DNA of 64,000 nt from Acidobacteriota bacterium. Its GTDB lineage: Bacteria > Acidobacteriota > Thermoanaerobaculia > Thermoanaerobaculales > Sulfomarinibacteraceae. Where the stretch lies: positions 61,519-125,518 of the forward strand of contig JAJDNM010000010.1 of NCBI GenBank assembly GCA_022340665.1, in the 5' to 3' direction. The position numbers were made by a program, and so were the translations under genes. Positions 16,636-24,913 of this stretch are shown piece by piece (positions within the stretch are counted from its first letter, which is position 1; every line of letters starts with the position of its first letter). Under the pieces are notes generated by a model that was given only the letters and a program-made list of their open reading frames with translations, was not told the origin of the DNA and searched no databases.

Positions 16636-18579
16636 ATGAGCGAAACAGTTCGGGTGAGCCTACCGGACGGAAGCGAGCGGGAGTTCCCCGCCGGTGTCAC
16701 CGTCCTCGAGGTAGCCGAGGCCATCGGCCCCCGGCTTGCCCGTGACACGGTGGCGGGTATCGTCAATGGGGATCTGGTCGATCTGCGGACCCCACTCACC
16801 GCCGACGCCGACCTTCGCATCATTACGCCGAAGGACCCTGAAGCCGGTGACGTGATCCGCCATTCTGCCGAGCACGTGCTGGCCGATGCGGTCAAGCGCC
16901 TGTGGCCAGGGACTCCGATAGATGCCGGACGGCAGGACCACTCCGAAAAATATCAGTACGACTTTCGGTTTCCGCGGGCCTTCAAGCCCGAGGATTTCGA
17001 AAAGATCGAGCAAGAAATGGCGCAGATCATCGCAGACGATCTCGAATTCGAGCGGCGAGAGGCCGATCGTGACGAGGTTCGTCGGGTGATGACGGAACGT
17101 GGGGAGGACATCAAGCTGGTGCGCCTGGACGCGATTCCGGAAGGCGAAACCATCACCCTGTACTCTCACGGCCCATTCCTCGATCTCTGCCGCGGACCGC
17201 ACGTACAGCGCACGTCGCAGATCGGCGCGGTCCGGTTGCTGGAAGCTTCGGGAGCCTATTTCAGGGGTGACGAGCGCAACGAGATGCTGCAGCGCATCTA
17301 TGGTACGGCGTTCGCCACCAAGAAGGAGCTCGATGCGTACTTCGCGCGCCTCGAGGAGCTCAAACGCCGCGATCATCGGCGGCTGGGCCGCGAGCTCGAT
17401 CTCTTCTCGTTCCACCAGGTGGCTCCGGCGAGCCCGTTCTTCCACCCGCGCGGAGCGCTGGTCTACAACGCTCTGATCGAGCTCATGCGGGAGAAGTACG
17501 TGGCCTACGGATACGAAGAGGTCATCACCCCGCAGATCTTCGATGTCGAGCTGTGGAAGCAATCGGGCCACTACGAGAACTACCGCGACGACATGTTTTT
17601 CGCCGACGCCTTCGACGACGTCGAGGAGCGCAGCTCGAGCATCAAGCCGATGAACTGCCCCTCGCACTGTGTCCTCTTCGGTGGCAAGGCTCACTCCTAC
17701 CGCGATCTTCCGCGCCGCATCGCGGATTTCGGCCGCCTCCACCGCTACGAGCGATCGGGTGTCGTGACCGGGCTGACCCGGGTGAGGAGCTTCTCACAGG
17801 ACGACGCCCATATCTTCTGCACGCCGGATCAGATCGAAGCGGAGATCACCTCGCTGTTCGATTTCATCTTCGAGATTTATGAGCTTTTTGCTTTTGAAGA
17901 TGTGGCGGTCTATCTGTCGACACGACCAGCGAAGGCGATGGGCGACCCGAAGGTGTGGGAGCACGCCGAGACGGTTCTTGCGAGCTGTCTGGAGAGCCGC
18001 ACCGACGTCGAGTTCACAGTCAAGGATGGAGAGGGAGCGTTCTACGGCCCGAAGATCGATTTCGATGTCCGAGACGCTCTTGGCCGCTCCTGGCAGCTGG
18101 CGACGATTCAGCTCGACTTCCAGATGCCCGAGCGGTTCGAGTTGACGTATGTCGACTCGAACGGCGAAGAGCAGCGGCCGGTCATGATCCACCGCGCCAT
18201 CCTGGGTTCGCTGGAAAGGTTCTACGGCGTGATGCTCGAGCACTTCGGTGGCGACTTCCCTCCGTGGCTCGCGCCGGAACAGGCCCGGGTGCTGCCGATC
18301 ACCGATGCGGTCAACGACTACGCCGAAAAGGTGTCTGCCGAGCTGACTTCTCGGGGGCTGCGTGCGGAGGTCGACCGGCGATCGGAGAAACTCGGCTACA
18401 AGATCCGCGACGGAGAAACCATGAAGGTGCCCTACCTCCTGGTTGTGGGGCAACGCGAGGCTGATGACGAAACTGTTTCCCTTCGCCTGCGGCACCGAAG
18501 GGACGAGGGCGTCCACCCCCTGGCCAAGGTGGCGGACCGCATCACCAACGCCGTCAAGACTCGATCACTGGAGCTTTGA
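16636..18579 (+). CDS. thrS: Threonyl-tRNA synthetase
   Basis: Class II synthetase with editing, 647 aa. TGS domain (~1-62); editing domain with [11 protein letters not shown] (HxxxH) and [12 protein letters not shown]; catalytic core with the zinc Cys in [10 protein letters not shown], motif 2 [20 protein letters not shown] and motif 3 [13 protein letters not shown]; then the anticodon-binding domain (~545-647). ACAGGAGAAC is the Shine-Dalgarno. A 6-bp hairpin GCCAGT-CTCG-ACTGGC (16601-16616) sits just upstream and could occlude or present the ribosome site, perhaps in autoregulation (inference). It heads the thrS-rpmI-rplT-pheS-pheT group. Confidence 0.98.
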   Translation: MSETVRVSLPDGSEREFPAGVTVLEVAEAIGPRLARDTVAGIVNGDLVDLRTPLTADADLRIITPKDPEAGDVIRHSAEHVLADAVKRLWPGTPIDAGRQDHSEKYQYDFRFPRAFKPEDFEKIEQEMAQIIADDLEFERREADRDEVRRVMTERGEDIKLVRLDAIPEGETITLYSHGPFLDLCRGPHVQRTSQIGAVRLLEASGAYFRGDERNEMLQRIYGTAFATKKELDAYFARLEELKRRDHRRLGRELDLFSFHQVAPASPFFHPRGALVYNALIELMREKYVAYGYEEVITPQIFDVELWKQSGHYENYRDDMFFADAFDDVEERSSSIKPMNCPSHCVLFGGKAHSYRDLPRRIADFGRLHRYERSGVVTGLTRVRSFSQDDAHIFCTPDQIEAEITSLFDFIFEIYELFAFEDVAVYLSTRPAKAMGDPKVWEHAETVLASCLESRTDVEFTVKDGEGAFYGPKIDFDVRDALGRSWQLATIQLDFQMPERFELTYVDSNGEEQRPVMIHRAILGSLERFYGVMLEHFGGDFPPWLAPEQARVLPITDAVNDYAEKVSAELTSRGLRAEVDRRSEKLGYKIRDGETMKVPYLLVVGQREADDETVSLRLRHRRDEGVHPLAKVADRITNAVKTRSLEL

Positions 18580-18604
18580 GGCTTTTGGAGAAAAGGAGCT
18601 CGTT

Positions 18605-18805
18605 ATGCCGAAGTTGAAGACCCACCGTGGCGCTGCAAAACGGATCAAACGAACCGCAAGCGGCAAGTTCAAGCGGCACCACGCCTACCACTCGCATATC
18701 CTGACCAAGAAATCCCGCAAGCGGAAGCGCAAGCTGCGCTCGTCCACCATCGTCGCCCCGGGCGACGCAAAGGTGCTCGAGAAAATGCTCGCGGCACAGA
18801 AATAG
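18605..18805 (+). CDS. rpmI: 50S ribosomal protein L35
   Basis: 66 aa, strongly basic: [20 protein letters not shown] at the N-terminus and [11 protein letters not shown] in the middle, diagnostic of L35. AAAGGAG precedes ATG 18605. Only 25 bp separate it from thrS, so infC, which normally lies here, is absent. Confidence 0.98.
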   Translation: MPKLKTHRGAAKRIKRTASGKFKRHHAYHSHILTKKSRKRKRKLRSSTIVAPGDAKVLEKMLAAQK

Positions 18806-18814
18806 GGAGGCGGC

Positions 18815-19168
18815 ATGCGCGTCAAAAGATCAACCAATCGCAAGGACCGACGCAAGAAAATTCTCAAACTGGCGGAAGGCTATTGGGGCGGCAAATCCCG
18901 GCTGCACCGTACCGCCAAGATCCAGGTCGACAAATCTTTGCAGTATGCATACCGGGATCGCAAGCAACGCAAGCGTCAGTTCCGCACGCTGTGGATCTCA
19001 CGAATCAATGCTGCCGCTCGCGAGAATGGCACCACCTACTCGGCTCTCATCTCGGGCCTGAAGAACGTCGGCTGCGACCTCGATCGCAAGGTCCTCGCCG
19101 ACCTCGCGGTGCGCGACCCCAAGGCTTTTACCCAGATCGTCGAGCTCACGAAGCAGGCCGAGAGCTGA
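18815..19168 (+). CDS. rplT: 50S ribosomal protein L20
   Basis: 117 aa. The N-terminus [20 protein letters not shown], the [14 protein letters not shown] region and [19 protein letters not shown] are classic L20. In many bacteria L20 represses its own operon; the leader region needed was not identified. It lies 9 bp after rpmI and 7 bp before pheS, in one operon. Confidence 0.98.
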   Translation: MRVKRSTNRKDRRKKILKLAEGYWGGKSRLHRTAKIQVDKSLQYAYRDRKQRKRQFRTLWISRINAAARENGTTYSALISGLKNVGCDLDRKVLADLAVRDPKAFTQIVELTKQAES

Positions 19169-19175
19169 GGCCTCG

Positions 19176-20198
19176 GTGAGCACCGCGCGACTCGATGAGG
19201 TGCGCTCCGCGTTCCTCGCCGACCTCGAAAAGGCGGGTGGCGAAGCCGACGCCGTGGAGAAGGTGCGCGTCGCCTACATCGGCAAGAAGAGCGGTGTCCT
19301 CAACGAGCTGACAGCAGCGCTGCGGGATTTGCCCAATGAGGACAAGCGGGAGTACGGGAAGGCTCTGAACGAGCTCAAGAACTTGATCAAGGAGACGCTC
19401 GATAAGGCTGCGACCGCGGACCACCGAGCCGAGATGGCGGCAGGAGTTCAAAGGGTCGACGTCACGCTCCCCGGCAAACCCGTGCGCCACGGCGCCCAGC
19501 ACCCGGTACATATCGTGCGTCGAAGGATCGAGGAAATTTTTCTCCGCATGGGCTACGACGTCGAAGCGGGTCCGGAAGTGGAGGACGACTGGCATAACTT
19601 CGAGGCCCTCAACATCCCGCCGGACCACCCGGCGCGCGACGATCAGGACACGTTCTATCTCCCGCAAGGCTACCTGCTACGCACCCATACGTCTCCGGTG
19701 CAAGCACGGGTAATGGAGCGAAGCCAGCCGCCGATTCGCACGATCGCTCCCGGCCGGGTCTACCGTCGCGATTCGGACCTGCGACACTCGCCGATGTTTC
19801 ACCAGATCGAAGGTCTCCTGGTGGATGAGGGCATCACCTTCGGCCACCTCAAGGCGACGCTCGAGACCTTTCTTCACGTGCTCTTCTCGGATGATGTCGA
19901 GGTTCGGCTCCGTCCCGGGTACTTCCCATTCACCGAGCCGTCGGCCGAGGTTGACATCTCGTGCATTTTTTGCGACCGGAAGGGCTGCGGCGTGTGCTCG
20001 GGCTCCGGCTGGATAGAGATCCTCGGTTCGGGCATGGTCGACCCACGCGTCTTCGAGGCGGTGGGCGTCGATTCCGGCCGCTATACCGGTTTTGCCTTCG
20101 GCTTCGGTCTCGACCGTATCGCCATGCTGGTCTACGGCATTCCCGATCTCCGGCAGCTCTTCGCCGGTGACCAGCGCCTGACGAGGCAGTTCGCATGA
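19176..20198 (+). CDS. pheS: Phenylalanyl-tRNA synthetase alpha subunit
   Basis: Catalytic subunit of the (alpha-beta)2 enzyme. 340 aa, GTG start at 19176. N-terminal coiled coil (~1-85, helping bind tRNA), motif 2 RTIAPGRVYRRDSDLRHSPM with FHQIEGLLVDE, the amino-acid site FPFTEPSAEVDI and motif 3 GFAFGFGLDRIAML. Two CxxC pairs (CIFC and CGVC) around residues 267-280 suggest a zinc knuckle. Overlaps pheT by ATGA. Confidence 0.97.
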   Translation: MSTARLDEVRSAFLADLEKAGGEADAVEKVRVAYIGKKSGVLNELTAALRDLPNEDKREYGKALNELKNLIKETLDKAATADHRAEMAAGVQRVDVTLPGKPVRHGAQHPVHIVRRRIEEIFLRMGYDVEAGPEVEDDWHNFEALNIPPDHPARDDQDTFYLPQGYLLRTHTSPVQARVMERSQPPIRTIAPGRVYRRDSDLRHSPMFHQIEGLLVDEGITFGHLKATLETFLHVLFSDDVEVRLRPGYFPFTEPSAEVDISCIFCDRKGCGVCSGSGWIEILGSGMVDPRVFEAVGVDSGRYTGFAFGFGLDRIAMLVYGIPDLRQLFAGDQRLTRQFA

Positions 20199-22222
20199 TC
20201 TTCGATTCTGATTGGCTTGTAGAGCACCTCGACGGGGCGCCGGATCTCGACACGGTGGCCGAGAGACTGACTGACTGCGGATGTCTGGTGGAGCTACGCG
20301 AACCTGGTGACGGTGCCGAGAAGTGGGATGTCGAGGTCACCACGAATCGTCCAGATACGATGAATCACCGTGGTCTTGCGCGCGAAGCGGCGGTGGCAAC
20401 GGGCAGCCGACTCCGACCGATCGAGTTCGAACTCTCGGAGAATGATGAAGATGCGTCCGATTTGGTCACGATCGAGATCGACGATCCGGAGCTCTGCTCG
20501 CGCTATGTGGCGAGGATCATTCGTGGAGTGAGTGTGGGCGCTTCGCCGGACTGGATGCAGCGGCGCCTGCTCAACTGTGGTGTGCGACCTATCAACGCGG
20601 TTGTTGACGCGACGAACTTCGTTCTTCTCGAGCTGGGACAACCGCTGCACGCCTTCGACCTCGATCTCGTCCGCGGCCGGCAGATCATCGTCCGTTCCGC
20701 GAAGGACGGCGAGAAACTCACAACGCTGGACGGCGAAGGGCGTGAGCTCGATCCCTCGATGCTCATGATCGCCGACGGTGAAGGCGTGGTTGCACTCGCA
20801 GGGATCATGGGCGGTGCGGATTCGGAGATCCACGACGATACGGTCGACGTACTTCTCGAAAGCGCTCATTTCAACGCCCTGTCGGTGCGCCGCACGGCCC
20901 GCCGCCTCGGCATGCACACCGAAGCCTCGCATCGATTCGAGCGCGGAACCGACCCCGAGATGGCGGCAATAGCCTGCGATCGGGCTGCGGCGTTGATCGC
21001 CGAGCTCGCGGGAGGCCAAGTGTGTCGCGGGCGGATCGACATCCATCCCGCGCCGTGGGAGGCGCGCCGGATGGAGATCTCGGTGTCTTCCCTGTCGGCA
21101 TTCGCCGGGCTTGAAATACCTGCCGAACGGGCGGTGCAGATACTCCAGGGCCTCGAGTTCTCTCCCGAGCTGGCCGGCGACATCATCCGCGTCAGCGTGC
21201 CGCCGCATCGGGTTGACATCGATCGCGTGACCGACCTCTACGAGGAGGTCATCCGGCACGTCGGCTATGACGCCGTTCCGTCCGAGCTTCCGGTTTTGCC
21301 GACCACCCCCGGGCGCCGGAACCCCAACTGGGAACTCATCGATCGGACACGCGATGCGGCAGTCGCAACAGGCCTGGTGGAGATCATGACCTGGAGCTTC
21401 ATCGACCCCGACGTCGACGAACTGGTGGCCACCCACCCGCTGTGCCTCGGGGCTCCGCTGCCGTTACAAAACCCCCTCGCCCAAACACAGGGCACGATGC
21501 GACGGTCTCTGCTGCCGGGTCTGTTGGACGCCGCCGGAACCAATTTCAATCAGGGCGAGCAGTCGATCGCGATGTTCGAGCAGGGGCGGGTCTTCGGCCT
21601 GGGCGAAGAAGGCGGGCCGTGCGAGAGTGAACGTCTCGGCGTCGTGCTGTCCGGTGACATGGGGAACCGTGAGGATGCATTCTCTCGTCTCAAGGGCATC
21701 GTCGAGGATGTCTTGGCCCGCGTCGGGCTTCCATCTGTCATCTGGAAGAACGGCGGTGATCCGTGGCTCGATCCCGACGCCGGTGCCAAACTGGTGACCG
21801 ACGACGGCACGGTCATCGCGCTGGCCGGAGGGCTGTCGCGCGATTTGGCTCAGCGGTGGGACGTGCGCCACGACGTGATGGTGGCGGAGATCGACCTTGG
21901 CCTCGCGACTGAACCGCCACTGGCTCGATTCGAAGCCCTGCCTCGGCACCCTTCGGTAGTCATGGATATGACCGTCGAACACGCTCAGGAACTTGGTTTT
22001 GCCGAACTCGAGAGCGCGGTGCGCTCGCTTGCCGGCGACTGGGTCGAAGAAATGAGCTATGTGACGCAATTCAAACCCAAGGGCGAGCCCCGGCTCGTGC
22101 GAACGACCTTGCGGTTGGTGTACCGTCATTCCGAAAGGTCGCTGACCCAGGAAGAAGTCAACGCCGCGCACGAGGAATTGCGGCAAGGTCTCGCGGAAAA
22201 GCTCGGCGTCGCCTTCGCCTGA
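20195..22222 (+). CDS. pheT: Phenylalanyl-tRNA synthetase beta subunit, short form without the OB tRNA-binding domain
   Basis: 675 aa compared with about 795 in E. coli. The N-terminal B1 segment (IFDSDWLVEHLDG ... CGCLVEL) runs directly into WDVEVTTNRPDTMNHRGLAR. The intervening ~110-residue EMAP/OB-fold (B2) domain is thus missing. The B3/B4 core (PINAVVDATNFVLLELGQPLHAFD and GIMGGADSEI, editing region), the B5 domain, the catalytic-like module (QNPLAQTQGTMRRSLLPGLL) and the C-terminal FDX-ACB domain (RHPSVVMDMTV onwards) are intact. ATGA coupling to pheS argues it is functional. 17 bp before the ZapB-like gene. Confidence 0.96.
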   Translation: MIFDSDWLVEHLDGAPDLDTVAERLTDCGCLVELREPGDGAEKWDVEVTTNRPDTMNHRGLAREAAVATGSRLRPIEFELSENDEDASDLVTIEIDDPELCSRYVARIIRGVSVGASPDWMQRRLLNCGVRPINAVVDATNFVLLELGQPLHAFDLDLVRGRQIIVRSAKDGEKLTTLDGEGRELDPSMLMIADGEGVVALAGIMGGADSEIHDDTVDVLLESAHFNALSVRRTARRLGMHTEASHRFERGTDPEMAAIACDRAAALIAELAGGQVCRGRIDIHPAPWEARRMEISVSSLSAFAGLEIPAERAVQILQGLEFSPELAGDIIRVSVPPHRVDIDRVTDLYEEVIRHVGYDAVPSELPVLPTTPGRRNPNWELIDRTRDAAVATGLVEIMTWSFIDPDVDELVATHPLCLGAPLPLQNPLAQTQGTMRRSLLPGLLDAAGTNFNQGEQSIAMFEQGRVFGLGEEGGPCESERLGVVLSGDMGNREDAFSRLKGIVEDVLARVGLPSVIWKNGGDPWLDPDAGAKLVTDDGTVIALAGGLSRDLAQRWDVRHDVMVAEIDLGLATEPPLARFEALPRHPSVVMDMTVEHAQELGFAELESAVRSLAGDWVEEMSYVTQFKPKGEPRLVRTTLRLVYRHSERSLTQEEVNAAHEELRQGLAEKLGVAFA

Positions 22223-22239
22223 GCTGAAAGGGAGGATCG

Positions 22240-22485
22240 ATGGCAATGGATGCGGTGCTCAAGGAGCTCGAGTCGAGGATCGAGGAATTGGTCAAAGCCT
22301 ATCAGGCAGCGAAGAAATCTGAAGCTGAACTGGCTGCTCAGGTTGCCGAGCTGGAATCCAAACTGCAATCGGACTCAGAGCTCACCGGGCGCGTGGCGGA
22401 ATTGGAGAAGCAGCGCGACGATCTCGGCAAACGCCTGACCAAGGTTCTCTCCCTCATTGACGCCACCCTCGCCAGTGAAGGGTGA
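22240..22485 (+). CDS. Small coiled-coil protein, ZapB-like cell-division factor
   Basis: 81 aa, almost entirely a coiled coil with heptads (VLKELESRIEELVKAYQAAK, then LAAQVAELESKLQ and VAELEKQRDDLGKRLTKVLS). GGGAGG Shine-Dalgarno before ATG 22240. Its place directly after pheT and near zapA matches the small ZapB-like genes preceding zapA in several proteobacterial-type genomes. ZapB-type proteins link ZapA/FtsZ at midcell; here the function rests on context. It is separated from zapA by an inverted membrane-protein gene. Confidence 0.75.
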   Translation: MAMDAVLKELESRIEELVKAYQAAKKSEAELAAQVAELESKLQSDSELTGRVAELEKQRDDLGKRLTKVLSLIDATLASEG

Positions 22486-22493
22486 GCGTCGCG

Positions 22494-24119
22494 TCAATTA
22501 TCGGGCGTCTCAGTCGCCCGCGAGAGTGACGCTTCGATTCGTTCCGCCGTCTCGGTGTGACCCAATCGCCGAAGCATCTGAGAACGCATGATCTCGATCT
22601 CGACCGTCTGCTTCGATGCCCCCCATGAATAGACCGACAGGAGAGCCAAGACCGTCGCCAGCGAAACGCCAGCGAACCACAGCCGTTGCCCTTCAACAAC
22701 CCGTAACAGTGACCGCACGACGGCGACGGTGGTGATTGCCCCCACCATGATCACCACGGCGACCGATGCCACGCCGGACACCGTACTGAAGAGGTTCGCA
22801 AATCCGACGCCGTCGAGAAGTGATGGCATCACCAGTTGAGCGAACGGTGCTGTGAACTCGGGCGCGAAAAAGGGAGTCAGCGAAATCGACAACACGGCAT
22901 GAATCGCCGAGATCGACACGAGTATCGCGACACATGCGATGCGCCACCGTCCCGTTGAAAATTCCTGAAGGCCGATGAATGCGGTAACCAGAGCGAGCGG
23001 AAGGATCGGCACGAGGTGACGGGCCGCCGCGCACCAACCGGCCTGCCAATCGACGAAACCAGCGGCGAACAGGACATAGAGAGATATGGCCCCCAAAAGC
23101 GGACCGGCATCTCTCCATCCACGGTCATGCACCATTCTCCGGAGACCAGGGAGCACGAACACGAGGAGTGGACAGTAGTACAACATGCCCCTGCTGGCGC
23201 TGAACAAGACGCCCCACAGAGATTCGATCGTTGGCAGAGAAATTCCGAGGAAACCTGTGTCGTGGATGGCCTGGAAATCTCGATGCGCCTTGAAGGTGTA
23301 GCCGGTGATCCAGGGTGCGCCGAATGCCAGGTGGTGATACACGAGTGCCGGAGACATGCCGACGATCGTTCCGGCAGCGGCGCTTACCAGCAGTGGAACT
23401 GCGGTCCGACGGACCAGCAAGGTCGTGAAGATCACAGCAACAATGAGTATCGTCGGATACTCGGTGGTGATCGCGAAACCCGCTGCCGTGCCACCGAGCA
23501 CAGCGCGGCTCGTCGTGAGGTCTCGCCGGGTCCCGGGAGAGCCGAGCAGACCGAGCCACGCCAGGGTCACCAGCAGTGCAGCCGGTGCGTGGCCGAAGAA
23601 CACGCCGCCGTAAGTCCAGATCGGAGTTGCGAGGGCGGTAATGAGCGCGAGGGCGGTCCGCTGCGTCTGATTGATATTGGGCACCGCGCCGGCGAGGAGG
23701 AACGCCAGACCTGCCGCGGGCAGGGCGACCAGGAGCAGGGTCAAGGCGTGGCGCAGTGGCCAGAACGCCGGGAGGTCCGATGAGGTTGTGCGTGGGAGGA
23801 TCGGATCCAGTATCCAAACGAGAGGCGCGGCCATCAGAGACAATCCTGGTGCTTTGTCGGAGTAGACTCCGCCGTCGCGAAAAGAGACGTCCTCGGAAAG
23901 GCCGTAAACTCCGGCGGCTCTGGCGATGTCGATCTGCGACCAGAATGCCAGGGAGACGGCTAGCTCGATGCGTGCGACCTCGTTCGGGTTCGTCGCTGGT
24001 GGCGATCCGGCGAGGGGAAGGAAATAGAGCCCGAGCACGAAGAGAAGCGGCGGGCCTATCCACCACCGGCGTGACTGCCGTCCGAGCCCTTCGCGAGAGA
24101 TGGCTTCATTGCCACTCAT
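22494..24119 (-). CDS. GT-C-type integral membrane protein, probable glycosyltransferase
   Basis: 541 aa with about ten to twelve membrane helices. After the first helix comes a periplasmic loop with PNEVARIELAVSL and GVYSDKAPGLSLMAAPL, a motif set typical of polyprenyl-phosphate-sugar-dependent GT-C enzymes (ArnT/PMT-like superfamily). Donor and acceptor are unknown. It is transcribed against its neighbours, lying between the ZapB-like gene and zapA, and converges with the former (8 bp between stops). A 27-codon leader frame ends overlapping its ATG. Interrupting a normally compact cell-division pair suggests a later insertion. Confidence 0.78.
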   Translation of the reverse strand: MSGNEAISREGLGRQSRRWWIGPPLLFVLGLYFLPLAGSPPATNPNEVARIELAVSLAFWSQIDIARAAGVYGLSEDVSFRDGGVYSDKAPGLSLMAAPLVWILDPILPRTTSSDLPAFWPLRHALTLLLVALPAAGLAFLLAGAVPNINQTQRTALALITALATPIWTYGGVFFGHAPAALLVTLAWLGLLGSPGTRRDLTTSRAVLGGTAAGFAITTEYPTILIVAVIFTTLLVRRTAVPLLVSAAAGTIVGMSPALVYHHLAFGAPWITGYTFKAHRDFQAIHDTGFLGISLPTIESLWGVLFSASRGMLYYCPLLVFVLPGLRRMVHDRGWRDAGPLLGAISLYVLFAAGFVDWQAGWCAAARHLVPILPLALVTAFIGLQEFSTGRWRIACVAILVSISAIHAVLSISLTPFFAPEFTAPFAQLVMPSLLDGVGFANLFSTVSGVASVAVVIMVGAITTVAVVRSLLRVVEGQRLWFAGVSLATVLALLSVYSWGASKQTVEIEIMRSQMLRRLGHTETAERIEASLSRATETPDN

Positions 24120-24308
24120 CAGGACGGCTTTCCGCCCGTTGCGGCCACCACTGGCGACGGATTCCTGGAAAACGACGAGGACGTACTTATTCGGTTTTCC
24201 ATGGCTGAAATCGAGTGTATCTTAACGGCCGATTCAGCTGTTTGGATCGGGACATCGGCAGCTCGTTTGAGGGTTCGTCAGGCGCGAGATTTCCATTTTG
24301 CGATGCTG

Positions 24309-24314
24309 TATACT
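24309..24314 (+). promoter_or_regulatory. -10 box of the zapA promoter
   Basis: TATACT preceded by TG (GCTGTATACT), about 22 nt before the zapA ATG, with GGGAGGAAC as Shine-Dalgarno between them. No good -35. This promoter could also supply 6S RNA downstream. Confidence 0.6.
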
Positions 24315-24335
24315 CGTCGTGGGAGGAACTAGCCG

Positions 24336-24647
24336 ATGGCGACCGTCAGAGCCACAGTCGAAGTATTCGGCCAACGGCTCGGTCTGCGTGCGGATGGCGA
24401 TGAGGCGAGGGTCCAGGAGATCGCTCGTTTCGTCGATTACCGGATGCGCGAGGTTGCCGATCGCAGCTCGAGTGTAGACACGGTCAAGATCGCGGTCTTG
24501 ACCGCCTTGAATATCGCTGACGAACTGTTTCAGGAAAAAGAATCGGATCAGGACACCCGGCAGAAGAGATTGGAGAAACAGGCCAAACGTCTCGTAACCA
24601 AGATCGAAGAGGCCATGAAGCCCGGCGAAGCCGGGAAGGAGAAGTAA
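24336..24647 (+). CDS. zapA: Cell division protein ZapA
   Basis: 103 aa. N-terminal ZapA globular head (TVEVFGQRLGLRADGDEARV, then VQEIARFVDYRMREVADRSS) followed by a C-terminal coiled coil (DELFQEKESDQDTRQKRLEK). Bundles FtsZ filaments at midcell. Good Shine-Dalgarno before ATG 24336. Directly followed by 6S RNA, the same order as zapA-ssrS in many proteobacteria, and then by rny. Confidence 0.93.
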   Translation: MATVRATVEVFGQRLGLRADGDEARVQEIARFVDYRMREVADRSSSVDTVKIAVLTALNIADELFQEKESDQDTRQKRLEKQAKRLVTKIEEAMKPGEAGKEK

Positions 24648-24653
24648 GAACTC

Positions 24654-24835
24654 GGAGGTCCCTACGCGGTTGGTGATGAGTGAAACTATCGTTGAACCAA
24701 CACCTATTTGAAGGGTTGCCGGGTTCCTTCGCCCCGATGCCTGCCTCACGGCGGGAGACGGGTGCGGGACAGGCACCCACCTGTGGTTTCGCAGGTTCAA
24801 ATAGGGTTGCTCACACGGCCGAAGCGGGGGCCTCC
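24654..24835 (+). ncRNA. ssrS: 6S RNA
   Basis: A ~182-nt RNA beginning seven bases after the zapA stop codon. The ends pair as a closing stem (GGAGGTCCC at 24654-24662 with GGGGGCCTCC at 24826-24835). An inner stem pairs CCTATTTGAA (about 24704-24713) with TTCAAATAGG (about 24796-24805). The 5' segment GCGGTTGGTGA matches the conserved 6S sequence, and the 3' GGTTCAAATAGGGTT resembles the E. coli counterpart. Size and position between zapA and rny fit. 6S RNA mimics an open promoter and sequesters the housekeeping RNA polymerase in stationary phase. Ends are approximate. Confidence 0.85.
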
Positions 24836-24913
24836 ATTTCATCCTCGTGAGACCTTTGTCCGCTCCAACCTGACGCTGGTTGCACTGATCGCTCCTTGAC
24901 ATGGGGGTGCATC

